Assembly: GCF_900110655.1 (NCBI RefSeq)
Contig: NZ_FOEQ01000005.1
Span: forward strand, 1 to 64,000
Direction: 5' to 3'
Origin: Pseudomonas soli
Lineage (GTDB): Bacteria; Pseudomonadota; Gammaproteobacteria; Pseudomonadales; Pseudomonadaceae
Length of the DNA stretch: 64,000 bases
A program made the translations under genes and the position numbers. The notes beneath the pieces were generated by a model. The model was not told the origin of the DNA. It did no database searches and saw only the letters and a list, made by a program, of their open reading frames with translations. Of the stretch, positions 1-7,998 are shown piece by piece (within the stretch, counting starts at the first letter, position 1; each line of letters starts with the position of its first letter).

Positions 1-21
1 GACGTACTGGCAACCGAATTT

Positions 22-136
22 CTTGACGACCATAGAGCATTGGAACCACCTGATCCCATCCCGAACTCAGCAGTGAAACGATGCATCGCCGATGGTAGTG
101 TGGGGTTTCCCCATGTGAGAGTAGGTCATCGTCAAG
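22..136 (+). rRNA. rrf: 5S ribosomal RNA
   Basis: The last gene of an rRNA operon whose 16S and 23S genes lie outside the window. The 5' and 3' ends are complementary (CTTGACGA with TCGTCAAG), giving the closing helix of 5S rRNA. The interior has the Pseudomonas 5S signature GAACCACCTGATCCC and CCGAACTCAG. The length of about 115 nt fits. Bases 1-21 are the 23S-5S spacer. End positions may be off by one or two bases. Confidence 0.95.
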
Positions 137-147
137 ATTCATTTCGC

Positions 148-183
148 AAAACCCCTATCTGCGCGAGCAGGTAGGGGTTTTGT
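148..183 (+). terminator. rRNA operon terminator
   Basis: The inverted repeat AAAACCCCTA...TAGGGGTTTT begins about 12 nt after the 5S rRNA and ends in a T-rich tract, a standard intrinsic terminator for the ribosomal transcript. Bases 184-278 contain nothing else I can support. Confidence 0.85.
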
Positions 184-278
184 CTTTGCGCGTTTGGCAA
201 GTCAACCTCCTCCGTTGTGGGAACGAGCTTGTTGGAACGCCGCTCCCACGAATATTCAGGCCGGGCTTCATCGCCTTG

Positions 279-1574
279 TCAGTGACGATCTCCAAGCAGC
301 GCCACCAACTCATTGAAGGCAGGACGGGCCAATACGTCGGTCTGCTGGCAGCGTTCAGCCAGTCGCTTCAGTGTTGTGTCCTGCTCGTCGCAGCACGCCA
401 GCAATTCCTCCACAAGAATGCCAAATGCCCTCGCTTCCAGTCGTTCGAGGGCCGATGCCGCAAGACTTTGCTCCTGAGGGTGGAACGAGGCGGCACCGAA
501 GTCGCCCAGCAGGCACTGGCCATCTTCGTCGAACAGGATGTTGTGGGCGTACAGATCACCATGGCTCAAGCCACGCCCATGCAGGTGGGCACAGACCGAG
601 GCAATACCTCTTATAAGGCGACTTAGGGCCGACTTGGTCAACTGCCGGTCCGCCGGGTAGCGGTCGCGGGTGCAACTGTCGAGGCTAGGCGGGCCGCCCA
701 GGTTCGACCAATGCGCGTCGATCAGTTGCATCACCAAGGCGGGTAGCTGATCTGGATGATCGTCAATGCGCCCAGCCAGGCGCACCAGCTGTGGATGGTG
801 GCCGGCAGCGATACAGGCGCTCATCTCCGCCAACGGCGAACCATCGCTGGTGATCGCACCCTTGTACAGCTTGACCGCAACCGGCGCTTCCTGACCACGC
901 CAGTGGGCACGGTGAATCACCCCTGAGGCGCCACGGCCGAGTTCTTCTTCTAGGTGGATATCCTGCCAGTGAAGGGTAGGGCAATGGTCGTCCGTGGCAG
1001 GTGCGACAAAGCCATGGGGTAATGGATTGTCCGCATAGGCCAGCCAGGCTAGGCGTGGCATGAGCAGCAACCAATCAGGTAGGGCGCCCAGGCGGTTGCT
1101 GGCGATGCGCAGCAGTTCCAGGCGGTGGCAGCGCGCCAGGCTTGCGGGCAGGTCGGTGAGGCGATTGCCGGCAAGCATGAGCTTTTGCAGGTGTGCGCAG
1201 TCCCCCAGTGCCTCGGGCAGTTGCTCCAATACGTTGTCGGTGAGCACCAGTGAGCGTAGCGAAGGTGGCAGGGCCTGGGCATCGACCCGGCTGATGCGGT
1301 TGCTTCTGAAGCCTACGGTTTCCAGGGCCTGGCAGCTGCCGATGGCGTGGGGCAGGTGGGTGAACTGATTGTTGGAGCAGAACAGCACCTTGAGCCGGTT
1401 CAGGCGGTGCAGGTCCTCGGGCAGTTCGCTCAGCCTGTTGCCGCTCAGGTCCAGCACTTCGAGGCTGTCGCCAAGTGTGAAGATCTCCTGGGGAAAATGG
1501 GTCAGGTTCTGGCAGAGATTCAGTCGCGTGATGCCGTGCAGGCGACCGGTGCGCAGGTCTTCGAGGGTATGCAT
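279..1574 (-). CDS. Leucine-rich-repeat protein with C-terminal protein kinase domain
   Basis: This is a 431-residue fusion protein. Residues about 15-190 are leucine-rich repeats of the LxxLxLxxNxLxxLP type (for example LEVLDLSGNRLSELP). Residues about 203-431 are a protein-kinase fold with the usual active-site set: glycine loop GRGASG (213-218), VAVK with Lys235, a catalytic loop HGDLYAHN (338-345, HGD instead of HRD), and DFG (358-360). A cytoplasmic Ser/Thr-type kinase that uses its LRR for partner recognition is the natural inference; the substrate is unknown. No signal peptide or membrane segment is visible. It stands alone between an rRNA operon and prpE. The HGD variant could lower activity, but the metal- and ATP-binding residues are all present. 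Confidence 0.85.
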   Translation of the reverse strand: MHTLEDLRTGRLHGITRLNLCQNLTHFPQEIFTLGDSLEVLDLSGNRLSELPEDLHRLNRLKVLFCSNNQFTHLPHAIGSCQALETVGFRSNRISRVDAQALPPSLRSLVLTDNVLEQLPEALGDCAHLQKLMLAGNRLTDLPASLARCHRLELLRIASNRLGALPDWLLLMPRLAWLAYADNPLPHGFVAPATDDHCPTLHWQDIHLEEELGRGASGVIHRAHWRGQEAPVAVKLYKGAITSDGSPLAEMSACIAAGHHPQLVRLAGRIDDHPDQLPALVMQLIDAHWSNLGGPPSLDSCTRDRYPADRQLTKSALSRLIRGIASVCAHLHGRGLSHGDLYAHNILFDEDGQCLLGDFGAASFHPQEQSLAASALERLEARAFGILVEELLACCDEQDTTLKRLAERCQQTDVLARPAFNELVALLGDRH

Positions 1575-1727
1575 GGGATTGTTCGCTTAACGTGACCGGC
1601 CATTGTAGGTGCTTGGGTGCGGCAAATCTGCATATGGGTTGCGACTTAAGTCCGATGGCGGCTGGCCGGCCCCGGTCCATACTCAAGATTCGCCCTTCTA
1701 TAACAACAAGTACCGGGTTGCGAACCA

Positions 1728-3617
1728 ATGACCTATGAGCACAGCTACGCCCATTCCATTTCCGAACCCGTCAGCTTCTGGCAGGCCCAGGCCGAACAGC
1801 TCGCCTGGCAGCGCAAGCCGACCGTCACCTTGCAGCAGAATGCCGATGGTACCCACCGTTGGTTCGCCGATGGCCGTCTCAACAGTTGCTACCTGGCCCT
1901 TGACCATCAGATCGAGCAGGGGCGTGGTGAACAACTGGCGCTGATCTACGACTCGCCAGTGACTGGCGTGCAACAGACGTTCACCTATCACCAACTGCGA
2001 GATGAAGTGGCCCGTTTGGCGGGGCTGTTGCGTTCGTTGGGTGTGCGCAAGGGTGACGGCGTGATCATCTACATGCCGATGGTGCCCCAGGCCGCCATGG
2101 CCATGCTCGCCTGTGCCCGCATTGGTGCGGTGCATTCCGTAGTGTTCGGTGGCTTCGCCGCGAACGAGCTGGCCTTGCGCATCGACGATGCGCGGCCGAC
2201 CTTGCTGCTGACGGCTTCCTGCGGCCTGGAGTTCGACCGCGTGATCGAGTACAAGCCGTTGGTCGATCGCGCCCTGCAACTGGCCCGCCACCAGCCGCGG
2301 CATGTGCTGGTGTTGCAGCGCCCGCTGGTTAGCGCCGAACTGCAGCCCGGGCGTGATCTGGACTGGCAGCAGGCCTTGCTCGGGGCGGCGCCGGTCGCCC
2401 CCGTTGAACTGGATGCGGGCGATCCGCTGTACATCATGTACACCTCCGGCACCACCGGCAAACCCAAGGGTATCGTCCGCGAAAACGGCGGCAACGCAGT
2501 GGCGTTGTGTTATGCCATGCGTCATGTCTATGGCATGCGGGCAGGGGATGTGTGGTGGGGGATCTCGGACGTCGGCTGGGTGGTGGGCCACTCGCTGATC
2601 GTGTACGGGCCACTGATGAACGGGTGCACCACGGTGTTCTACGAGGGCAAGCCGATCCGCACGCCGGACGCCTCGGCCTACTGGCGGGTGGTGGAACAAT
2701 ACCAGGTCAATGGCTTGTTCTGCGCGCCCACCGCCATGCGCGCCATCCGCAAGGAAGACCCGGAAGGCGCGCTGATCCGCCGTCACAATCTCGATTCGTT
2801 GCGCCAGCTGTTCCTGGCCGGGGAGAAACTCGACTCCAGTACCCATGAATGGCTTGAGCGGGTCAGCGGCAAGCCGGTGCACGACCATTGGTGGCAGACC
2901 GAAACCGGCTGGCCGGTGACTGCGCCCTGTGTCGGGCTCGAAGGCAGCGCGGCGCGGCCGGGCTCGAGCAACCGGGCGGTGCCGGGGTACCACGTGCAGG
3001 TGCTGGATGACGAAGGCAAGCCGTTGGGGCCCAATCAGCAGGGTGCCATCGTGATCGCCCTGCCATTGCCACCGGGTTGCAGCCAGACGCTCTGGGGCGA
3101 TCACCAACGTTACCTGCAGGCCTACCTGCAGAGCTACCCCGGTTACTACCACACCGGCGACGGCGGCTACCTGGATGAAGACGGCTTCGTCTACATCATG
3201 GGGCGCACCGATGACGTGATCAATGTCTCCGGGCATCGCTTGTCGACCGGTGAAATGGAGGACCTGGTGGCGCGTCATCCGGCGGTGGCCGAGTGCGCGG
3301 TGATCGGTGTGCACGACGAGATCAAGGGTCAGGTGCCATTGGCGCTGGTGGTGCTCAAGGACGGGCAGGGCATTGGCGAGGCGCAACTGCAGGGCGAATT
3401 GGTGGCGGATGTGCGCGAACGAATCGGCGCACTGGCCTGCTTCAACCGCGTGCGCCTGGTCAAGCGCCTGCCCAAGACCCGCTCTGGCAAGATCCTGCGG
3501 GCGGTGCTGCGCAAGATCGCCGATGGCCAGGACTACACGGCGCCATCGACGCTGGATGATCCGGCGGTGCTAGGGGAGATCGAAGGGGTGTTGGCCGATT
3601 TGCCCAGAGCGGGCTGA
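1728..3617 (+). CDS. prpE: Propionate--CoA ligase (PrpE/acetyl-CoA synthetase family)
   Basis: A 629-residue AMP-forming acyl-CoA synthetase. It activates a short-chain acid, most likely propionate, to the acyl-CoA through an acyl-adenylate. The family motifs are in place: the P-loop-like YTSGTTGKPKG at about residues 237-247, YHTGDGG at about 475, and the C-terminal catalytic lysine in PKTRSGKILR at about 587. Length and N-terminus (SFWQAQAEQLAWQRKP) resemble PrpE more than Acs. It stands alone, divergent from the LRR-kinase gene, and no prpBCD methylcitrate genes are nearby. An ATG with a weak ribosome-binding site was chosen because homology extends to the N-terminus. Acetate or butyrate may also be substrates. 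Confidence 0.88.
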   Translation: MTYEHSYAHSISEPVSFWQAQAEQLAWQRKPTVTLQQNADGTHRWFADGRLNSCYLALDHQIEQGRGEQLALIYDSPVTGVQQTFTYHQLRDEVARLAGLLRSLGVRKGDGVIIYMPMVPQAAMAMLACARIGAVHSVVFGGFAANELALRIDDARPTLLLTASCGLEFDRVIEYKPLVDRALQLARHQPRHVLVLQRPLVSAELQPGRDLDWQQALLGAAPVAPVELDAGDPLYIMYTSGTTGKPKGIVRENGGNAVALCYAMRHVYGMRAGDVWWGISDVGWVVGHSLIVYGPLMNGCTTVFYEGKPIRTPDASAYWRVVEQYQVNGLFCAPTAMRAIRKEDPEGALIRRHNLDSLRQLFLAGEKLDSSTHEWLERVSGKPVHDHWWQTETGWPVTAPCVGLEGSAARPGSSNRAVPGYHVQVLDDEGKPLGPNQQGAIVIALPLPPGCSQTLWGDHQRYLQAYLQSYPGYYHTGDGGYLDEDGFVYIMGRTDDVINVSGHRLSTGEMEDLVARHPAVAECAVIGVHDEIKGQVPLALVVLKDGQGIGEAQLQGELVADVRERIGALACFNRVRLVKRLPKTRSGKILRAVLRKIADGQDYTAPSTLDDPAVLGEIEGVLADLPRAG

Positions 3618-3674
3618 CGTCATCGCGAGCAGCATTGCCTGTGGGAATCGGCTTGTCGTGCCGACGAGCCGAGG

Positions 3675-3698
3675 CAAAAGGGCCGCCTGGCGGCCCTA
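3675..3698 (-). terminator. Terminator of the chemoreceptor gene
   Basis: The hairpin AGGGCCGCC/GGCGGCCCT (3679-3697) is followed on the minus strand by TTTTGCC. It lies 12 bases beyond the chemoreceptor stop codon at 3710. A REP-like fragment, GTGGGAATCGGCTTGTCGTGCCGACGAG, sits at about 3641-3668. Confidence 0.65.
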
Positions 3699-3709
3699 GG
3701 CTGGATGCC

Positions 3710-5650
3710 TTACGACTTGAAGCGTCCCACCAACCCGTTCAGCTCATCCGACAGCTGTGCCAGCCTGCCAGAGTCGGCCTGTGCAGAGCTGGCCAGCCCC
3801 TCCACCAGTCTTGCCTCGTCGTAGATCTGCTGGATATGCCGATTGATCTCCTCGGCCACGCTGTGCTGCTCCTCGGCGGCCGCTGAAATCTGCAGGTTCT
3901 GGTCGCGGATCTCGTTCACCGAGAGCTGGATGCCTTCGAAGCTGTCGCGGGCATTCTCGATCGACGACACGCTGGCCCGCGACAGGTCCAGGCAGCTTTC
4001 CATCTTCTGCGAAACTTCATGGGTCTTGCCACCAAGGGTATTGAGCAACTGGTCGATCTCGCCGGTGGAGTCGGCGGTGCGTTTGGCCAGCGCCCGTACC
4101 TCGTCGGCCACCACGGCAAAACCACGGCCCTGGTCGCCGGCCCGGGCGGCCTCGATGGCGGCGTTGAGCGCCAGCAGGTTGGTCTGCTCGGCGATGGCGC
4201 GGATGGTGCCGAGGATCTGGTTGATGCTGCGGCTGCCTTCCTCCAGTTCGACCATGGCCTGGGATGACTCGCTCAGGCGTCGGCCCAGGCGATTGACGTT
4301 GTCGGTGGTCGCTTCGATCTGCTGCTTGCCCTCGGCCACGCGACGGTGGCCCTGTTCGGCGGCGTCGGCGGCGCTGCTGCACGAACGCGCCACTTCGTTG
4401 GCGGTGGCGACCATCTCGTTGAAGGCGGTGGACACCAGCTCCACCGCCTCGCGCTGGCGCCCGGCGGCCTCGTTCATGTTGCCGGCCATCTCGCTGTTGC
4501 TACGCGAGGCTTCGTGCAGGTTGGTCGAGGCCGCGCCGATGCGCTGGATCAGTTGGCGGATGGCGGCGAGGAACTTGTTGAACCAGCCGGCCAGCTCGGC
4601 GGTCTCGTCCTTGCCCTGGACCTGCAGGTCGCGGCGCAGGTCGCCTTCACCCTCGGCGATCGACTGCAGGCCGGTGCTCACCTGGCCGATGGGTTTGACG
4701 ATCACCCGCGAGAACGCTGCCGCCATCCCGGCGAAGATCAGCGCCAGCAGCACCACGATCACTGCCGTGACATAGGTCATGCGCGTGGCTGCGGCCATGA
4801 CCTCGTCGTACTCGATAAGCCCGACGAAGCGCCAGCCCAGGCCTGGAGAGGTCCATACATTGGCCATGTAGCGCACGCCATCGATCACCACCTCGGTGGC
4901 GCCTTGCTCGGTGGCGGCCAACGCCGCGTACGGCGCGCCGAGGTCCTTGAGCTGCTTGAAGCTGTGCCCGGCGTTGCGCGGGTCGACCAGCACGGTGCCG
5001 TCCTCGATCAGCATCACGTAGCCGCTGTCGCCCAACCTGATGCTCTTGACCAGCTCGGTGAGGTTCTTCAGCGACACGCTGACCACGAACACGCCCTTGG
5101 CCTTGCCGGCCGCGTCGAGCAGCGCGCGGGCGGTGCCGACCAGGGCCACGTCGTCCTTGTCGTAGTAGTACGCGGCGGTGCGCACCGTCTTGTCCGGGCT
5201 GGCCATGGCGGCCTTGTACCAGGGGCGGGTGCGCGGGTCGTACTTGGCCAGCTGTGGGTCATCCGGCCATTTCGCGTAGCTGCCGTCTTCCAGGCCGATT
5301 GAAAGGATCGCCGCTGCCGGGTGCGTGGTGCCGTAGCGTGCGAAGGCGTCGATGACCCGCTGCGCAGCCTCGGGCATCGGCTGGCTGGCGGCATCGGCGC
5401 CGGTGTAGTCCTTGAGCGAGGTGACCGAGGTGTATACAGGATCCTTGGCCATCTGATCGACGTTCTGCAGCGTGCCATCAAAGAACTGGCGCATGTTGCC
5501 GTCGATCTGGCGAATTTCCCGGGTGCTGCCGTCGAGGAACTGATCGACCGCCTCGCTGCGGATGTTCAGCACCGAGATGCCGCCAACCAGGGCGACCGGG
5601 ATAAAGGCCACCAGTACAAAGGCCAGGATCAGTTTGTTTTTTATTTTCAT
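3710..5650 (-). CDS. Methyl-accepting chemotaxis protein with dCache sensor
   Basis: A 646-residue chemoreceptor. TM1 is at about residues 6-28, followed by a periplasmic double-Cache domain (about 35-275), TM2 (about 280-302), HAMP, and a cytoplasmic signalling domain with the conserved hairpin tip [18 protein letters not shown] and [12 protein letters not shown]. The sensor has the YDPRTRPWY segment typical of the amino-acid dCache class. Where amino-acid receptors have an aspartate in VVGGDLSL, this protein reads VFVVSVSL, so it probably binds another ligand (amine, purine or acid). The ATG at 5650 (MKIKNK) is preferred; an in-frame ATG at 5662 adds four residues. A FliA-type promoter lies upstream. 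Confidence 0.9.
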   Translation of the reverse strand: MKIKNKLILAFVLVAFIPVALVGGISVLNIRSEAVDQFLDGSTREIRQIDGNMRQFFDGTLQNVDQMAKDPVYTSVTSLKDYTGADAASQPMPEAAQRVIDAFARYGTTHPAAAILSIGLEDGSYAKWPDDPQLAKYDPRTRPWYKAAMASPDKTVRTAAYYYDKDDVALVGTARALLDAAGKAKGVFVVSVSLKNLTELVKSIRLGDSGYVMLIEDGTVLVDPRNAGHSFKQLKDLGAPYAALAATEQGATEVVIDGVRYMANVWTSPGLGWRFVGLIEYDEVMAAATRMTYVTAVIVVLLALIFAGMAAAFSRVIVKPIGQVSTGLQSIAEGEGDLRRDLQVQGKDETAELAGWFNKFLAAIRQLIQRIGAASTNLHEASRSNSEMAGNMNEAAGRQREAVELVSTAFNEMVATANEVARSCSSAADAAEQGHRRVAEGKQQIEATTDNVNRLGRRLSESSQAMVELEEGSRSINQILGTIRAIAEQTNLLALNAAIEAARAGDQGRGFAVVADEVRALAKRTADSTGEIDQLLNTLGGKTHEVSQKMESCLDLSRASVSSIENARDSFEGIQLSVNEIRDQNLQISAAAEEQHSVAEEINRHIQQIYDEARLVEGLASSAQADSGRLAQLSDELNGLVGRFKS

Positions 5651-5725
5651 CGTGACGCCCATCCGTGAGTGTGAAGGGTGTACATGGCCGCTTCGCTAGG
5701 GTGGTGGCCACTTGCTACCTTTTCT

Positions 5726-5753
5726 GTTTCGGCGGGCGGAATATAAACCTTTA
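5726..5753 (-). promoter_or_regulatory. Putative FliA (sigma-28) promoter of the chemoreceptor
   Basis: On the minus strand, TAAA (5750-5753), a 16-bp spacer and GCCGAAAC (5726-5733) match the flagellar sigma-28 consensus TAAA-N15-GCCGATAA with one or two deviations. It lies about 75 bp upstream of the chemoreceptor start, as expected for chemotaxis genes. This is inferred from sequence only. Confidence 0.5.
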
Positions 5754-5818
5754 GTGGATATTTCGTGTACAGGAAATTCAGAAATTGTCCTGACTTGCGG
5801 GCAAAGTGCAACTGAGGC

Positions 5819-5843
5819 GTGGGAGCGGGCTTGCCCCGCGATG
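5819..5843 (+). repeat. REP sequence
   Basis: GTGGGAGCGGGCTTGCCCCGCGATG is the canonical P. putida-group repetitive extragenic palindrome. It lies at the left side of the large intergenic region 5651-6152. Related copies occur near 27316, 44516, 44558 and 62207. Confidence 0.8.
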
Positions 5844-5959
5844 AGGTGAGAACTGTTGTTTCAAGCGGATTACTAAGACTTTCTCTATTTCATGTAGGAC
5901 GTTTCCCAATCATGCTTTCACGGCCTTTCAGCTGTTGTTCTGGCCAGCCGCATTCCTTA

Positions 5960-6105
5960 GTCTGGACCTGTCGTTGCCAATTCAACGACCGGGTGTGCAA
6001 GCCCGAGGATGTGGTCCAGGTCGCTCAATGGCGGCTATACGTGGGAGGCCTTCGGGCCAGCCGGGTTCCTACTCCACGGTCTTGCACACCCGCGTATAGC
6101 TGCCT
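5960..6105 (+). ncRNA. Structured intergenic element, candidate non-coding RNA or mobile-element relic
   Basis: This part of the 500-bp gap 5651-6152 holds a dense set of inverted repeats. CTGGACC (5962-5968) pairs with GGTCCAG (6013-6019) and encloses the hairpin GTCGTTG/CAACGAC (5970-5989). GGCGGCTATACGTGGG (6030-6045) pairs with CCCGCGTATAGCTGCC (6089-6104) over 16 positions, two of which are G-U pairs possible only in plus-strand RNA. Inside it, GGCC-TTCG-GGCC (6047-6058) makes a UUCG tetraloop. GGGTGTGCAAG (5991-6001) is perfectly complementary to CTTGCACACCC (6081-6091), which crosses the long stem and implies a pseudoknot or a switch. No convincing protein is encoded. The identity is unknown; an IS110-type or REP-associated relic is the alternative. 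Confidence 0.5.
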
Positions 6106-6152
6106 CCCTCGCGCTGAGCGAAAGCGGATATCGAAAGCTCCCATGGCTAGCT

Positions 6153-6602
6153 TCAGCGATCGAGCACCTTGTGATAGGTCACGAATTCCTGCTCGGCCTC
6201 ATACCCCAGCGATTCATACAGCGCCTGGGCGGCAAGGTTGCTCCTGGCGGTGTCCAGGCTCAACCGCTGCGCGCCCTCGGCCTGGAAGATCCCGATCAGT
6301 TGCTGCATCAGGTAACGGGCATGACCGCCCCTGCGGGCGTGGGGGACGACGAACAGGTCATACAGCCAGTAGAAGCGCTTCATTGCCAGCGAGCAGGTGG
6401 CCGGGTACAGCTGGGCAAAGGCGATGGCCTGACCCTCGTCGTCCAGCAGCAGGTAGATCCGCGAGTTGCCGGTTTCGAGGTTGGCCTTGAGGAATGCACG
6501 GGAAGCGGGGAGGTCATCCGCCTCCTGGTAGAACATTCGGTACTGGTTGAAGAGGTCCGCGGCGGCGTCCAGGTAGTGCAGGTCACAGGCGATGACGTTC
6601 AT
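6153..6602 (-). CDS. GNAT-family N-acetyltransferase
   Basis: A 149-residue single-domain Gcn5-related acetyltransferase that transfers acetyl from acetyl-CoA to an amine. The core is WLYDLFVVPHARRGGHARYLMQ (about residues 78-99), the beta4/alpha3 acetyl-CoA pyrophosphate-binding loop (R-R-G-G-H-A form of Q/RxxGxG/A), followed by LDTARSNLAAQALYESLGY, the standard C-terminal motif. The substrate cannot be told from sequence. The gene is monocistronic, directly beside the structured element at 5960-6105. Bases 6603-6897, between this gene and the next, hold nothing I can support. Confidence 0.85.
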   Translation of the reverse strand: MNVIACDLHYLDAAADLFNQYRMFYQEADDLPASRAFLKANLETGNSRIYLLLDDEGQAIAFAQLYPATCSLAMKRFYWLYDLFVVPHARRGGHARYLMQQLIGIFQAEGAQRLSLDTARSNLAAQALYESLGYEAEQEFVTYHKVLDR

Positions 6603-6897
6603 GTCGTGGGCTCGCTATCAGGCTGTCCAGCGCCCTTGCTATGGGGGCAGTCCTGCAGGATTTCATGAAACACATCCGCTCGTACAGATGCCATATGCAG
6701 CGGCGTACGTGCGGCTTCCGAAGGTGTGCGGCGGCCTTGTTTCCTGTGTGCCGCAAAGCCGGAAAATCAGGCCTTTGTCACGAGTGTTTGCCGACCAATG
6801 GGGCTGCGGCTTGCTGGCGTCTATTCAGGGCATTAGCATCCGCTTTCCTCACTCACGGCCATGCGCAACCTTTGGCCGACTCCAGGATCAAGGACGA

Positions 6898-7269
6898 ATG
6901 TTGCCGCTGCTTTCCCGCTTCCTGCTGCACGCACTGGTGTGTGTGGCTTTTCCCTTTATCTTGAGCCTTGGCTTCGATCTCTACCGGCAGCATGTCGGCC
7001 AGCCGATGGCGCGAGGTGTCAGCGTCGGCTTGGCGACGATGCTGGTGTTCTACGCCTTCGTGCTCTTCAACCTGTTGATGGTGGCCATTCCAAGGGCGGC
7101 AGTTCGCTACTGGCTGGCGCTGGTGCTGGTGCTGCTGGTACTGGCGTTCTTCAATACCTTGCACCCGTTGCGGGCGCTGGGCTTTGCGCTGTTGTGCGGT
7201 GGCTTGTGCGCGGTGGCCATCGCGATGACGCCACTGGTAACGTCGCTGTTGCACCAGTGCCGTCGGTGA
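6898..7269 (+). CDS. Small integral membrane protein of unknown function
   Basis: A 123-residue, very hydrophobic protein with about four membrane segments (residues about 5-25, 42-65, 70-92 and 96-115). The ATG at 6898 was chosen because AGGACG lies just upstream and the first residues (LLSRFLLHALVCVAFPFIL) begin a membrane helix; a longer reading frame upstream has no membrane or protein-like character. I do not recognise the family. It resembles small Pseudomonas inner-membrane proteins of unknown role. It is convergent with the heme oxygenase gene, with only six bases between the stop codons. Confidence 0.65.
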   Translation: MLPLLSRFLLHALVCVAFPFILSLGFDLYRQHVGQPMARGVSVGLATMLVFYAFVLFNLLMVAIPRAAVRYWLALVLVLLVLAFFNTLHPLRALGFALLCGGLCAVAIAMTPLVTSLLHQCRR

Positions 7270-7275
7270 AGGAGT

Positions 7276-7848
7276 TCAGCAGGCCAGCACCCGTCGTTTT
7301 TCGAGCCACCTCTCGAAGCAGGTGAAGGTGTCGACAGCGGCTTCTACCGTCCGGGCCTGGGCGGCAGGCTCCGGAGCGGCGGCAGCCAGCCGTTCGAGGA
7401 AACTGCGCCAGCGTGCGCCGGTCAGCGGGCCGTAGACGTCGAGGAACGCGCCACCGTTGTCGGCGTCGATACCCAGACGTTCGGCCATGGCCCGCTTGAG
7501 CACCTGGCCACCGAGCGTGGAGCCTTCCAGTACATACATCACCCCAAGCGCGCTGGCTTCGTCATCGATGCGAGGCAGGGCGTGGCACCGGGGCAGCGCT
7601 TCGATGTCGATGGCCAGGGCGCCCAGGTCGCGTGACAGGGTGGGTGTCTTGTGGCGTTCGGCGCTCTGGTAGGCGCCCAGCAGTAAATCCAGCGGGGCAT
7701 GAAAGCCATGGTAGGCCCCGAGCAGATCGGCGTAGGCCGCGCGGTCGAAGCCCTCGCTGAAGAAAGGCAGCCGCGCTTCCAGCCTCTGGTGGCAGGCGCG
7801 GGTACCTTCGCGCAGGGCAAGCAGCAACGGGCTGACGGTAGCGGACAT
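7276..7848 (-). CDS. Biliverdin-producing heme oxygenase (BphO/HemO type)
   Basis: This 190-residue protein has the bacterial heme-oxygenase architecture. His20 (TRACHQRLE) is the likely proximal heme ligand, and GVMYVLEGSTLGGQ at about residues 102-115 is the distal helix that contacts heme. Heme oxygenases open heme to biliverdin, CO and iron using reductant-supplied electrons. The motif set is closest to BphO, which supplies biliverdin to bacteriophytochromes, but no phytochrome gene or TonB heme-uptake gene is adjacent, so the role (chromophore synthesis or iron release) is open. It is divergent from the DUF1176 pair, whose first start is 150 bp away. Confidence 0.85.
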   Translation of the reverse strand: MSATVSPLLLALREGTRACHQRLEARLPFFSEGFDRAAYADLLGAYHGFHAPLDLLLGAYQSAERHKTPTLSRDLGALAIDIEALPRCHALPRIDDEASALGVMYVLEGSTLGGQVLKRAMAERLGIDADNGGAFLDVYGPLTGARWRSFLERLAAAAPEPAAQARTVEAAVDTFTCFERWLEKRRVLAC

Positions 7849-7998
7849 GATGGCGGCTCTGGCGTTAGGGCATTCGATACTGCCAGATCAGGCGGCGCAA
7901 TCACCACTGCCGATTTTGCGCACCTGGCCCGTGAACTGTGGAATCATTGCGCCGCCTCTGGAACGAGGCTTTCACAGCCAAGACAGGAATGCAGCACG

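Noticed and set aside
1698..3386. Long minus-strand open frame (562 codons) opposite prpE
   Set aside because: Its translation is low-complexity and rich in His/Gln/Arg, typical of the antisense of a GC-rich gene; the plus strand has a full acyl-CoA synthetase.
5819..6490. 223-codon plus-strand frame through the structured element
   Set aside because: It is Arg/Ser/Cys-rich, crosses the GNAT gene antisense and contains the hairpins; non-coding structure explains the region better.
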